Notes under the pieces: model-generated | Database searches by the model: none | Seen by the model: the letters and a program-made list of their open reading frames with translations, nothing else | What the model was told of the DNA's origin: nothing | Made by a program: the position numbers and the translations under genes | Shown: positions 31,222 through 38,447 of the stretch, one piece after another | Layout: each line of letters starts with the position of its first letter | Position numbering within the stretch: position 1 is the first letter of the stretch | Source of the DNA: Blastopirellula marina | GTDB lineage: Bacteria > Planctomycetota > Planctomycetia > Pirellulales > Pirellulaceae | NCBI RefSeq assembly: GCF_002967715.1 | Contig: NZ_PUIA01000051.1 | Location: forward strand, 62,001 to 126,000 | DNA: 64,000 bases | Direction of reading: 5' to 3'

Positions 31222-32070
31222 ATGCTGATTCAGGGAAGCACCTCGACTATCCAGGCCGAGATCTGGTGCTTTCCCGAACAACATGGAATTACGTTTTCTA
31301 GCAGTGCCTTCTTAGAAGGTCCATTCAGTTCGCGTGGCAAGACCCTGACAACGAAATTCCAGTTCGTTCCGTCAAAGCTAGGTGCACAAGATGCCTGGAA
31401 GGCGACCATACTCGAACCTGTCCTATGGTCTACTCGCACGCCTGCTCTCTATGAAATGCGTGGCATATTCGGCACGTCTTCGACGATTGGTCTCCGAGAC
31501 ATTCGAATCAAGGGCGACAGCTTCTACTGGGAAGATCGACGTTGGGTTGCCCGTGCAACGGCACTCCAGCCGAGAGAAACGCATCTCATGAAGGAGTCTC
31601 CATATCAAGATGGACTATTGCCCATCGTACCGCCGCTTGGTTCAGCAGCCTTAGCTCAAACCGATAAAATCGGTTCGGCAATGATCGTCGACGCGACACA
31701 AGTTAAGAAGAATGACTTGGCGAGCGAAATCTCCCGGCTTAGCGCCCATGTATCCGTGACGATGATCCTTCTCCCAAACAACTGCGACGAAGATTATCGC
31801 GATGCTGCACACTCGCACGTTCTGCTCGGTACTTTCTTGAAAGCCTCACGACAAGTACCGGAATGGGCAGAGTTTATCGCCGTATCCGAATCGCGACTTT
31901 CTTTGGGCTGGAGCCCCAATCGTCGACTTCCCATCGTTGCGATGCGAGAATGTAATACAGAGAATCGCTCACCAGCAGAACTTCGCGGCTTGTGCGATCA
32001 ATTCCAAGCCGATCTCGACCACGGTGCCGACTACGCAGGCCTTTGGCTACTTCCGAAAGCATCTTCATGA
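31222..32070 (+). CDS. Degenerate glycoside hydrolase family 2-like protein
   Basis: 282 residues from ATG 31222, which has GAGGGAG eight bases upstream; ATG 31189 in the same frame is an alternative. The stretch EPVLWSTRTPALYEMRGIFG followed by IGLRDIRIKGDSFYWEDRRW closely follows the GH2 sandwich-to-barrel junction (LW-x-TP-LYE ... GFR-x-IxxxGxxFxxNGxxxxRG). The later HVSVTMILLPNNCDEDYRD resembles NHPSIIMWSLGNE of GH2 barrels, but the acid/base Asn-Glu is replaced by Asn-Asn-Cys-Asp. The N-terminal sugar-binding domain is absent and the barrel is short, so this looks like a truncated pseudoenzyme. No signal peptide. Its stop TGA overlaps the start of the ThiF gene (ATGA), so the two are translationally coupled. 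Confidence 0.55.
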   Translation: MLIQGSTSTIQAEIWCFPEQHGITFSSSAFLEGPFSSRGKTLTTKFQFVPSKLGAQDAWKATILEPVLWSTRTPALYEMRGIFGTSSTIGLRDIRIKGDSFYWEDRRWVARATALQPRETHLMKESPYQDGLLPIVPPLGSAALAQTDKIGSAMIVDATQVKKNDLASEISRLSAHVSVTMILLPNNCDEDYRDAAHSHVLLGTFLKASRQVPEWAEFIAVSESRLSLGWSPNRRLPIVAMRECNTENRSPAELRGLCDQFQADLDHGADYAGLWLLPKASS

Positions 32071-33113
32071 CCCAGCCGAATCGCGATCCTTTTGCCAGGT
32101 ACGCTCGTCAGATGAGCTATGCCCGCTTCGGTCGAGAAGGGCAAGAGAAGCTCGCGCAGTCGACGGCGTTGATTGTTGGTCTCGGGGCACTCGGTTCGGT
32201 GATCGCAAACACCCTAGCCAGATCAGGCGTGGGAACCGTAAGGATCGTCGATCGCGACTTCGTCGAGTGGAATAACCTTCAGCGGCAAGTCATTTATACG
32301 GAAGAGGATGTTCGCCAACGCTTACCTAAAGCAATCGCGGCAAAGAACCACCTGGAAGCAGCCAACGCGGACATTCGAATCGAAGCTGAGATTGCCGATG
32401 TCGACCATCGCAATATCCGCCAGCTTTGCGATGGAGTGGATGTCATTGTCGATGGGACAGACAACTTCGAGATTCGGTTTCTGCTCAATGATGCCTCGCT
32501 GGAACTTGGTATTCCATGGGTTTACGGCGGTTGCATTGGTGCCGAAGGGCAGACCATGACCATCGTTCCCGGGGAAACGCCCTGCCTGCGATGTGTCGTT
32601 CCGGAGTCTCCACCACCAGGCACAACACCAACGTGTGACACGGCTGGAATTCTGGCTCCGATCATCGGGGTAATCGCATCCATTGAAAGCATGGAAGCAC
32701 TCAAAATACTTAGCGGTCATTCTCAGCAGATTAACCGAACGTTAACCGTGTTCGACCTGTGGGAAAATCGCATCCGCCCAGTCAAGCTAGACGGCCTTAA
32801 AGGCAACGCAGACTGCCTAGCTTGCGGCCAGCGCGATTTCGCATGGCTATCGGGGCAAAAGGGGAGCCAGTGGGCGGTTCTCTGTGGGCGAGATGCCGTT
32901 CAGTTGAGTTTTCCCGAGGACAACGAGATCGATCTCGCAGAATTTGCCGAGAAACTCAAGCCACTCGGAACGGTTGAGGCGAATCCTTACCTGCTTCGAG
33001 CGAACATTGGCGAACATGCGTTTACACTGTTTGGAGACGGGCGTTGTATCGTCCACGGAACCAGCGACCCGGCCGAGGCCCGTTCGCTACATGCCCGCTA
33101 TATCGGAACGTGA
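32067..33113 (+). CDS. ThiF/MoeB-type adenylyltransferase
   Basis: 348 residues. The E1-like domain (about 1-240) has the nucleotide-binding IVGLGALGSVIANTLARSGV with RIVDRDFVEWNNLQRQVIY, VDGTDNFEIRFLLND and the catalytic cysteine region PTCDTAGILAPI. Two zinc-binding pairs, CLRC (near 177) and CLAC (near 254), are intact. It activates the C-terminal carboxylate of a ubiquitin-like sulfur carrier protein (ThiS, MoaD type) by AMP transfer. A C-terminal domain of about 90 residues follows (LCGRDAVQLSFPE, ANPYLLRANIGE, GTSDPAEARSLHARYIG), not a rhodanese. Start overlaps the preceding gene by the ATGA quartet. No sulfur carrier or moaA/thiG gene is next to it, so its pathway (molybdopterin, thiamine or other) is open. 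Confidence 0.88.
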   Translation: MTQPNRDPFARYARQMSYARFGREGQEKLAQSTALIVGLGALGSVIANTLARSGVGTVRIVDRDFVEWNNLQRQVIYTEEDVRQRLPKAIAAKNHLEAANADIRIEAEIADVDHRNIRQLCDGVDVIVDGTDNFEIRFLLNDASLELGIPWVYGGCIGAEGQTMTIVPGETPCLRCVVPESPPPGTTPTCDTAGILAPIIGVIASIESMEALKILSGHSQQINRTLTVFDLWENRIRPVKLDGLKGNADCLACGQRDFAWLSGQKGSQWAVLCGRDAVQLSFPEDNEIDLAEFAEKLKPLGTVEANPYLLRANIGEHAFTLFGDGRCIVHGTSDPAEARSLHARYIGT

Positions 33114-33216
33114 GCCACCATTCTGGTTTTGGATTCCGCAAATCATTACAATGAGAAAAGCTTCCTAAGGCTTTAAATCACCGTAGTTTCACCCTCGTGC
33201 GACCAAGGATTTTCCT

Positions 33217-33798
33217 GTGACGGAACAACCCCACCACCAGTTCAATGAGTCTGACTTCCAACGCATGTTAGATTCCATGTTCGTCGCTGAAAACGAAGAG
33301 CTCCTGGCCAAATTGCGGGAACAAATCAAATACGACGAGCAAGTGGAAGAACTTTCCAAAGCGATTGGGATCGAAGACAAAAGTCTCATCCAAAGCTTGA
33401 TGGACCTCGGCATTACCCCCCATAGCATGGCCGCTTTAACGATGTACCCCATGGTATGCGTTGCCTATGCCGATGGGGTGCTGAACCTTGAGGAACGTGA
33501 CCTGATCATGAAAATGGCCAACGAATGGAACATGAAACCTGGTGACGCCGGTTTCGAGGTTTTGAATCATTGGCTAGTCGAGGGCCCAACCGAAGATGGT
33601 TTCGCGGTCTGGAAGAAGTATATTCAGACCGTCATGACCCAAATGACACCTCAGCAGATCGCTGACCTGAAACTCAGCATCATGAACCGCTCTCACGCCG
33701 TTGCGACCGTTGTGGGAGACGTTTTAGGGCGATTTGGCAACCGTACGAACAAAGCGGAAGATGCCCGCCTTGCAGAGATTGAGTCGGTCTTCCCGTAA
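33217..33798 (+). CDS. TerB-like helical protein
   Basis: 193 residues from GTG at 33217 (the frame has no upstream ATG). The central part ALTMYPMVCVAYADGVLNLEERDLIMKMANEWNM carries the pattern of TerB-like proteins (alpha-helical, with a conserved YADGVLNxxE block that suggests a metal-binding acidic cluster: D, N, E). N-terminal region is helical and acidic (LDSMFVAENEELLAKLREQI). No signal peptide. TerB domains occur in tellurite-resistance operons and in many unrelated proteins with unknown membrane-related roles; there are no other ter genes here, so no tellurite role should be assumed. Confidence 0.7.
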   Translation: MTEQPHHQFNESDFQRMLDSMFVAENEELLAKLREQIKYDEQVEELSKAIGIEDKSLIQSLMDLGITPHSMAALTMYPMVCVAYADGVLNLEERDLIMKMANEWNMKPGDAGFEVLNHWLVEGPTEDGFAVWKKYIQTVMTQMTPQQIADLKLSIMNRSHAVATVVGDVLGRFGNRTNKAEDARLAEIESVFP

Positions 33799-33876
33799 GA
33801 TCGGGTGGCACGGGCTCTTCTTTTTTCCACGAATCGTTTGCAAGAATTCGCTCTACTTTGCAAACTAAAGGACTTA

Positions 33877-33915
33877 CAGGGGAATTCCAAGGATCGATTC
33901 CCCTGATTCCTTTTC
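33877..33915 (+). terminator. Possible terminator after the TerB-like gene
   Basis: A 9-bp perfect inverted repeat CAGGGGAAT/ATTCCCCTG (33877-33885 with 33897-33905) with an inner TCC-AA-GGA hairpin (33886-33893), followed by TTCCTTTTCC. The tail is only moderately T-rich, so termination is likely but not certain. It could also be an operator palindrome upstream of the 33932 gene. Confidence 0.4.
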
Positions 33916-33931
33916 CACTCATCCCAAGCTC

Positions 33932-34999
33932 GTGGTTCTCATGGAGCGATCCAGCGCGCGACGTCAGGCACTGCTTTTCCTGGTGGGGGTCTGCCTATTA
34001 GGTATGACCGCTGGTCGGTCGTTTGGCGTGGAGCTAACCGCACAACTAGCCGAAAACGGATTTGAGAAATTTGGCTCGAAGTGGGTTCTCACTGAAGAAC
34101 TCGCTTTGAAGCGAGATCTGGATGCCTTGGAAGACATTGTCAAACGCATCATCCCGCTGCGCCGCCAGATCGATCTTGCCGTTGCTGACAACACCTTGCG
34201 ATGGCAAAAGCAACAAGCGACGTCGAAGCTGATTGACCAAATCGCTATCATTATGCGTCGTTCGGCCGTTGGCACAGACGAAGAGAAAAAGATCCAAAAG
34301 CAAGTTGATCAACTCAAGGAAGCTAGTCGGGAACTCAAGGACGGGGTTGACCCAAAACGCTTCGGCGGCCAGCCACACATGCGGGCCATGCTCGAATCAT
34401 TGACCCTCATGCACCAACAAGCATCTGTCTTGGCAGTTCGCGTGGAGAACGACTCCACTGAGATCAATCAGGCTTATCAAAAACTGTCCAACACAACACA
34501 GACTTGGCTGAAAGAGCACCCTGAACTGAGCATCGGTCCACTCTTCCGAGTTGAACAAATTGATCAAGCGGTTCGAAAGGCCCGAGCATCGATCAATTTT
34601 GAAGACATCCCGATGTACCTTCAGGGGGATCAAAAGCGAGTTGGAGTTGTTCTAAGCGACCAATTTCCAACCGTCCTCACCGTATGTCCAAAGGACAATC
34701 GGCTCATTTTGACTTCCAATATGGCCTACACGATTGGTTTGCGCGATCTAAGCGGGGCCGATAAGGTAACGCTTCCCTGTGGCACCGAAACCAAGGGCCG
34801 AACCGGCAAGATTCCCCAGGTCCGCATGGGGTCGGCCACTCTGGTTGATGTATCAGTCATCGTCCTAGAACCCTCGGACGAGCATCTAGGGGGTTTTGTT
34901 GGCCTCAAGCTACTTCAGGCCTGGAACCCGACTTTTGCCAAGTCGGGAATTTCTCTTTCTCTCGATGCGTCTAATCAGGCATCAACAGCTTCTCGATAA
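33932..34999 (+). CDS. Secreted protein with degenerate retropepsin-like domain
   Basis: 355 residues with a long signal peptide (about 1-33, AllFLVGVCLLGMTAGRSFGV region). Residues 35-200 are helical and charged (coiled-coil-like, LKEASRELKDGV). The C-terminal part, about 215-335, is beta-rich and ends PQVRMGSATLVDVSVIVLEPSDEHLGGFVGLKLLQ, which looks like the second half of a retropepsin-type aspartic protease (VRxGxxxLxxVxVxV ... GLLG-x-x-x-L). However, the catalytic D-T/S-G-A motif expected before LILTSNMAYTIGL is absent (it reads CPKDNRLILTS), so it is probably inactive or not a protease. Start ATG 33932; alternatives at M4 possible. Confidence 0.6.
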   Translation: MVLMERSSARRQALLFLVGVCLLGMTAGRSFGVELTAQLAENGFEKFGSKWVLTEELALKRDLDALEDIVKRIIPLRRQIDLAVADNTLRWQKQQATSKLIDQIAIIMRRSAVGTDEEKKIQKQVDQLKEASRELKDGVDPKRFGGQPHMRAMLESLTLMHQQASVLAVRVENDSTEINQAYQKLSNTTQTWLKEHPELSIGPLFRVEQIDQAVRKARASINFEDIPMYLQGDQKRVGVVLSDQFPTVLTVCPKDNRLILTSNMAYTIGLRDLSGADKVTLPCGTETKGRTGKIPQVRMGSATLVDVSVIVLEPSDEHLGGFVGLKLLQAWNPTFAKSGISLSLDASNQASTASR

Positions 35000-35386
35000 G
35001 GTTCATGCAGCCAAGAACACTCACTCGGCCATCGCAAAGCGGACACCCGCATTTACATGGTTTTTGTGAGTTTTTAGACGACGATGCTTCCATTGCTTTA
35101 GATAATGGTAACAATAAGAAACTTGGGAAGTTCCATTTAGGCATCGAGATGAATTTTTGCTGGAGCGAACCAAATTATTTCAAGATTGGGTTTTCCTAGT
35201 TTCGGAATAAGCATTATGAATAACCTCGCGGGTTGTTGAATTTTGGCAAACTTTGCGTGTTGGCTAATTTCTATCCATTAGAACGCCGAAAGCGTTCTAG
35301 ACGGGCAGATAATTGTACACGGCAAAGTTGAACGTATAATTCACTGAGTCGATCACCGCGATAGTATTTTCTGAGGAGTATTGGGG
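35000..35386 (+). other. Intergenic region before the PAS-GAF-receiver gene
   Basis: 387 bp. The only structure is an 8-bp perfect inverted repeat TAGAACGC/GCGTTCTA around CGAAA at 35279-35299. Ribosome-binding GAGGAG lies at 35373-35378 in front of the TTG start. An in-frame 64-codon reading frame from 35005 has no ribosome-binding site, and its composition does not look like a gene. The rest is A/T-rich, with no recognisable promoter pair. Confidence 0.4.
35279..35299. repeat. Perfect 8-bp inverted repeat
   Basis: TAGAACGC (35279-35286), loop CGAAA, then GCGTTCTA (35292-35299). No T-run follows, so it is not an intrinsic terminator. Its location about 90 bp upstream of the translation start of a signalling gene makes an operator for a dimeric regulator or a structure in the leader plausible. 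Confidence 0.4.
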
Positions 35387-37105
35387 TTGGCGGCGAAACC
35401 CAAAATCCTGTGCCTGTGCGATGCCAACAACGATTCCAGTGTTGTTGAGGAACTTCGTCAGGATTTTGAAGTCACGGAAGTGAACAATCCACTTCGCGTG
35501 ATTGCCAAACTTCGAAACGACCCCTACAGCGGGCTGTTCATTACGACTTCTCATCAAGAGGTCGCCAGCCGAATCAGCAATCTTCTCGAGAACGAGCACA
35601 TTCTTGATGGCATGCCAGATGGCGTCGCCATGCTCGACCGCGAGAACACCATCCAGTGGGTGAATTCCTGTTTGCAGCGTTGGGCCAATCGAGGCGACTT
35701 GGTTGGCCAGAACTTTTACGCGGCACTCAATAGTCCCGAGATCCTTGGCCCTGACTATTGTCCGTTTCATACGGCAATGACAACCGGCCAGGCAAGTGGG
35801 TCGACACTACGAACGGAAGACAATCGTTACTTCCACGTACACGCGGCCCCGGTGCTTGTCCCCAACAGTCCGCCGAATAACCTCATCGTTACCGTCCGAG
35901 ACGTTACCGATGAAGTCATTCAGCGACAAAAGCTCGACGCGATTCATCGTGCGGGGATGGAATTAGCCGATCTGACGACCGAAGAAATCTTCAATATGGA
36001 GGTTTCCGAGCGTATCGAACTTCTCAAGAGCAACATCCTGCACTACACCAAGGATCTGCTCAGTTTCGATGTCATTGAGATTCGCCTCTTGGACCAGCGA
36101 ACCGGCGAACTCGTACCGCTTCTTTCTGTCGGCATCGACAAGGAAGCCGCAGAACGTGAACTCTATGCACAAAGCACCAACAACGGCGTGACCGGCTTTG
36201 TGGCATCGACAGGCAAAAGCTACCTTTGCGAAGACACCAGCAAGGATCCGCTTTACCTGGAAGGGTTCAAGGGTGCAAAGAGTTCATTAACGGTTCCTCT
36301 GCTGTTGCACGATCAGGTCATCGGATCGTTCAACGTCGAAAGCCCTGAACCGCGGGCATTCACCAACAGCGACTTGCAGTTTCTCGAGATCTTCTGTCGC
36401 GACTTGGCCGTCGCGTTGAATACGCTGGAGCTACTCGTTGCTCAGCAAGCCAATACAGCCCAAGCCAGCGTCGAAGCAATTCACAGTGCCGTTGCCTTGC
36501 CCATCGACGAAATCCTCAACGATGCCGTGAATGTAATGCAACGTTACATCGGCCACGACGAGGAAGTTGTCGAAAAGCTGAAGAACATCATTCAAAACAG
36601 CCGCGATATCAAACGCGTGATTCAACGTGTCGGCGAGAAGATGACGCCAGCCAAGGCAGTTCCGGCTTCGGCCAAGCAAGAACAACGGCCTTTGCTCAGA
36701 TCCGCTCGCGTTCTGGTCGCCGATGCCGATGAATCAGTCCGCAGTGCGGCTCACGCGTTGTTGGATCGCTACGGCTGCGACGTGGAAACGGCTCATGATG
36801 GTGCCGAAGCGTTGTGCATGGTCCGCGCTGGCCTGCACTCCACCGGTTACGACGTCATCATCAGCGACGTTCACCTACCCGATATGTCCGGCCATCAACT
36901 CATGGTCAAATTGGGCGGCATTATTTCCCCCGTCCCTATGATTTTGATGACGGGCTTTGGCTACGATCCTGGACATTCAATCGTCAAGGCTCGCCAAGCA
37001 GGCCTTCTGCCCAACGCAGTTCTCTACAAACCGTTCCGCCTCGATCAACTGGTCGAAACGGTCGAACGCGTCATGACCGCCTTCGCCAGCACACCGTCGC
37101 CGTAG
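35387..37105 (+). CDS. PAS-GAF-response-regulator protein lacking a kinase domain
   Basis: 572 residues. Order: N-terminal REC-like half domain about 1-70 (KILCLCDANNDSSVVEEL), PAS about 71-180 (MPDGVAMLDRENTIQWVNSC, TVRDVTDEV), GAF about 195-350 (GVTGFVASTGKSYLCEDTS, GSFNVESPEPRAF), a helical stretch 355-420, and a full receiver domain 438-560 with phospho-acceptor D494 in IISDVHLPDMSG, acidic pair DADE at 446-449 and Lys in LYKPF. The 355-420 helices resemble a DHp/HisKA-type dimerisation helix pair (EAIHSAVALPIDEIL), but no HATPase domain follows. TTG at 35387 is preferred over 35381, because it is eight bases after GAGGAG. Predicted cytoplasmic sensor/regulator with no output DNA-binding domain. 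Confidence 0.8.
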   Translation: MAAKPKILCLCDANNDSSVVEELRQDFEVTEVNNPLRVIAKLRNDPYSGLFITTSHQEVASRISNLLENEHILDGMPDGVAMLDRENTIQWVNSCLQRWANRGDLVGQNFYAALNSPEILGPDYCPFHTAMTTGQASGSTLRTEDNRYFHVHAAPVLVPNSPPNNLIVTVRDVTDEVIQRQKLDAIHRAGMELADLTTEEIFNMEVSERIELLKSNILHYTKDLLSFDVIEIRLLDQRTGELVPLLSVGIDKEAAERELYAQSTNNGVTGFVASTGKSYLCEDTSKDPLYLEGFKGAKSSLTVPLLLHDQVIGSFNVESPEPRAFTNSDLQFLEIFCRDLAVALNTLELLVAQQANTAQASVEAIHSAVALPIDEILNDAVNVMQRYIGHDEEVVEKLKNIIQNSRDIKRVIQRVGEKMTPAKAVPASAKQEQRPLLRSARVLVADADESVRSAAHALLDRYGCDVETAHDGAEALCMVRAGLHSTGYDVIISDVHLPDMSGHQLMVKLGGIISPVPMILMTGFGYDPGHSIVKARQAGLLPNAVLYKPFRLDQLVETVERVMTAFASTPSP

Positions 37106-37250
37106 TTCCATCGGCGAAATCTGATCTTACGAGTTAGCTGACGTAACGTAGACTTCATGTAGTCAACTGCCATGCGCTCTAGCGTTTGGCTTTATACATC
37201 CCTATTCTGTAGGCGACTTTGGGCTGATTCCTCGTAGATTGCGGCAAAAC

Positions 37251-38447
37251 ATGTATGCGTTGATTGCGGTGTTGATGTTGATTGCAGGCGTCGGGCATTT
37301 GGCGATTTGGACTCGTCTGCACTGCATGATCCACAGCTTGCCCATCAAACAGTGGATTATTGATCTCGGCGAATATACGTGTTACCTCATGTCGGTACTG
37401 ATACCGGCCGTCTTTCTGGTGTGGTGGATGCAACAGCCACTCAACCCGCAGGTTTCCGTGAATGAATCGGTCCAGTACTCAAGCGTCTATTACGTCTGGC
37501 TAACCTACTGGGCTATCAGTGTGGTCGCGTTCATCGCGGCGAGCCTGCTTTGGCTCCTTTATCAACGCGATGCCCAGATTGCCGCGGCCTACTTCAACGA
37601 ACGCCTTCTCGCCTCGTTTGATTTTGCAGACCTTGCCCCGCAGTTGTTGACATCGCCCAGCACGCAAATCGCCAGTCTTATTCCGGGGAACGAGATACTG
37701 CGTTTGGAGGTCGATCGCAAAGAAATCTTTCTCCCGTGGCTTCCCCAGCAGTTGGATGGTTTTACCATCACGCATCTGTCCGACCTGCATCTCAAAGGAC
37801 ACATGGCCGAAGACTTCTATCGCAAGGTAGTCGATCAGGCCAATGACCTGCAAAGCGAAATGATTGTGATCGCAGGAGATATTTTCGATCGCACCAAGTG
37901 CTTTTCGTGGAGCCGCACCCTCGCTGAGCTATCGGCCGAGTGCGGTGTCTACTTCATTCTGGGAAACCACGAAGTACGAACACTTGATACAGACGGCTGC
38001 CGGAAAACGCTCGTCAATGAAGGTTTCATTGATCTCGGTGGACGCCACATGGCTTTGATGATTCGAGATTATCCCGTGGTCCTCGCTGGCAATGAGTTGC
38101 CGTGGCATATCCCTGCCGCGGATATGCGATCGTTGGACGAGTCCCAATTCGATCAACGTCCCCTCAAGATACTACTCGCTCATACACCGGACCAAATTGA
38201 CTGGGCGCGATCGTTCGACTTCGATTTGATGCTGGCCGGACATAACCATGGCGGACAGATTCGTTTACCGATAATTGGCCCGGTTGTCAGTCCAAGCTGG
38301 CATGGAACGCGTTACGCTGGCGGCGTGTTTTACCGAGATCCCACGCTGATGCACGTTAGTCGAGGCATTAGTGGTACGAGCCCCTTGCGATGGAACTGCC
38401 CTCCTGAAATCACGCAGATCGTTTTACGCACAGGGGATCAGACGTAA
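37251..38447 (+). CDS. Membrane-anchored metallophosphoesterase
   Basis: 398 residues from ATG 37251. Three hydrophobic segments (about 1-20, 37-58, 82-104) precede a calcineurin-like phosphoesterase domain from about 165. All metal-binding motifs are visible: LSDLHLKGH, IAGDIFDRT, ILGNHEV, LAHTPDQ, AGHNHGGQ. The layout resembles YaeI/YkuE-type phosphoesterases, which act on membrane lipids (e.g. UDP-diacylglucosamine-like substrates), but the substrate is unknown. The C-terminal end overlaps the convergent BatA/VWA gene by 10 bp. An alternative TTG start four codons upstream is possible. Confidence 0.87.
   Translation: MYALIAVLMLIAGVGHLAIWTRLHCMIHSLPIKQWIIDLGEYTCYLMSVLIPAVFLVWWMQQPLNPQVSVNESVQYSSVYYVWLTYWAISVVAFIAASLLWLLYQRDAQIAAAYFNERLLASFDFADLAPQLLTSPSTQIASLIPGNEILRLEVDRKEIFLPWLPQQLDGFTITHLSDLHLKGHMAEDFYRKVVDQANDLQSEMIVIAGDIFDRTKCFSWSRTLAELSAECGVYFILGNHEVRTLDTDGCRKTLVNEGFIDLGGRHMALMIRDYPVVLAGNELPWHIPAADMRSLDESQFDQRPLKILLAHTPDQIDWARSFDFDLMLAGHNHGGQIRLPIIGPVVSPSWHGTRYAGGVFYRDPTLMHVSRGISGTSPLRWNCPPEITQIVLRTGDQT

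Noticed and set aside
33217-33798. Tellurite resistance locus from the TerB-like domain
   Set aside because: No other ter genes nearby; TerB folds occur in many unrelated proteins.
35005-35199. 64-codon plus-strand frame just after the retropepsin-like gene
   Set aside because: No ribosome-binding site, odd composition (Asn/His-rich, no hydrophobic core) and no support as a separate gene.
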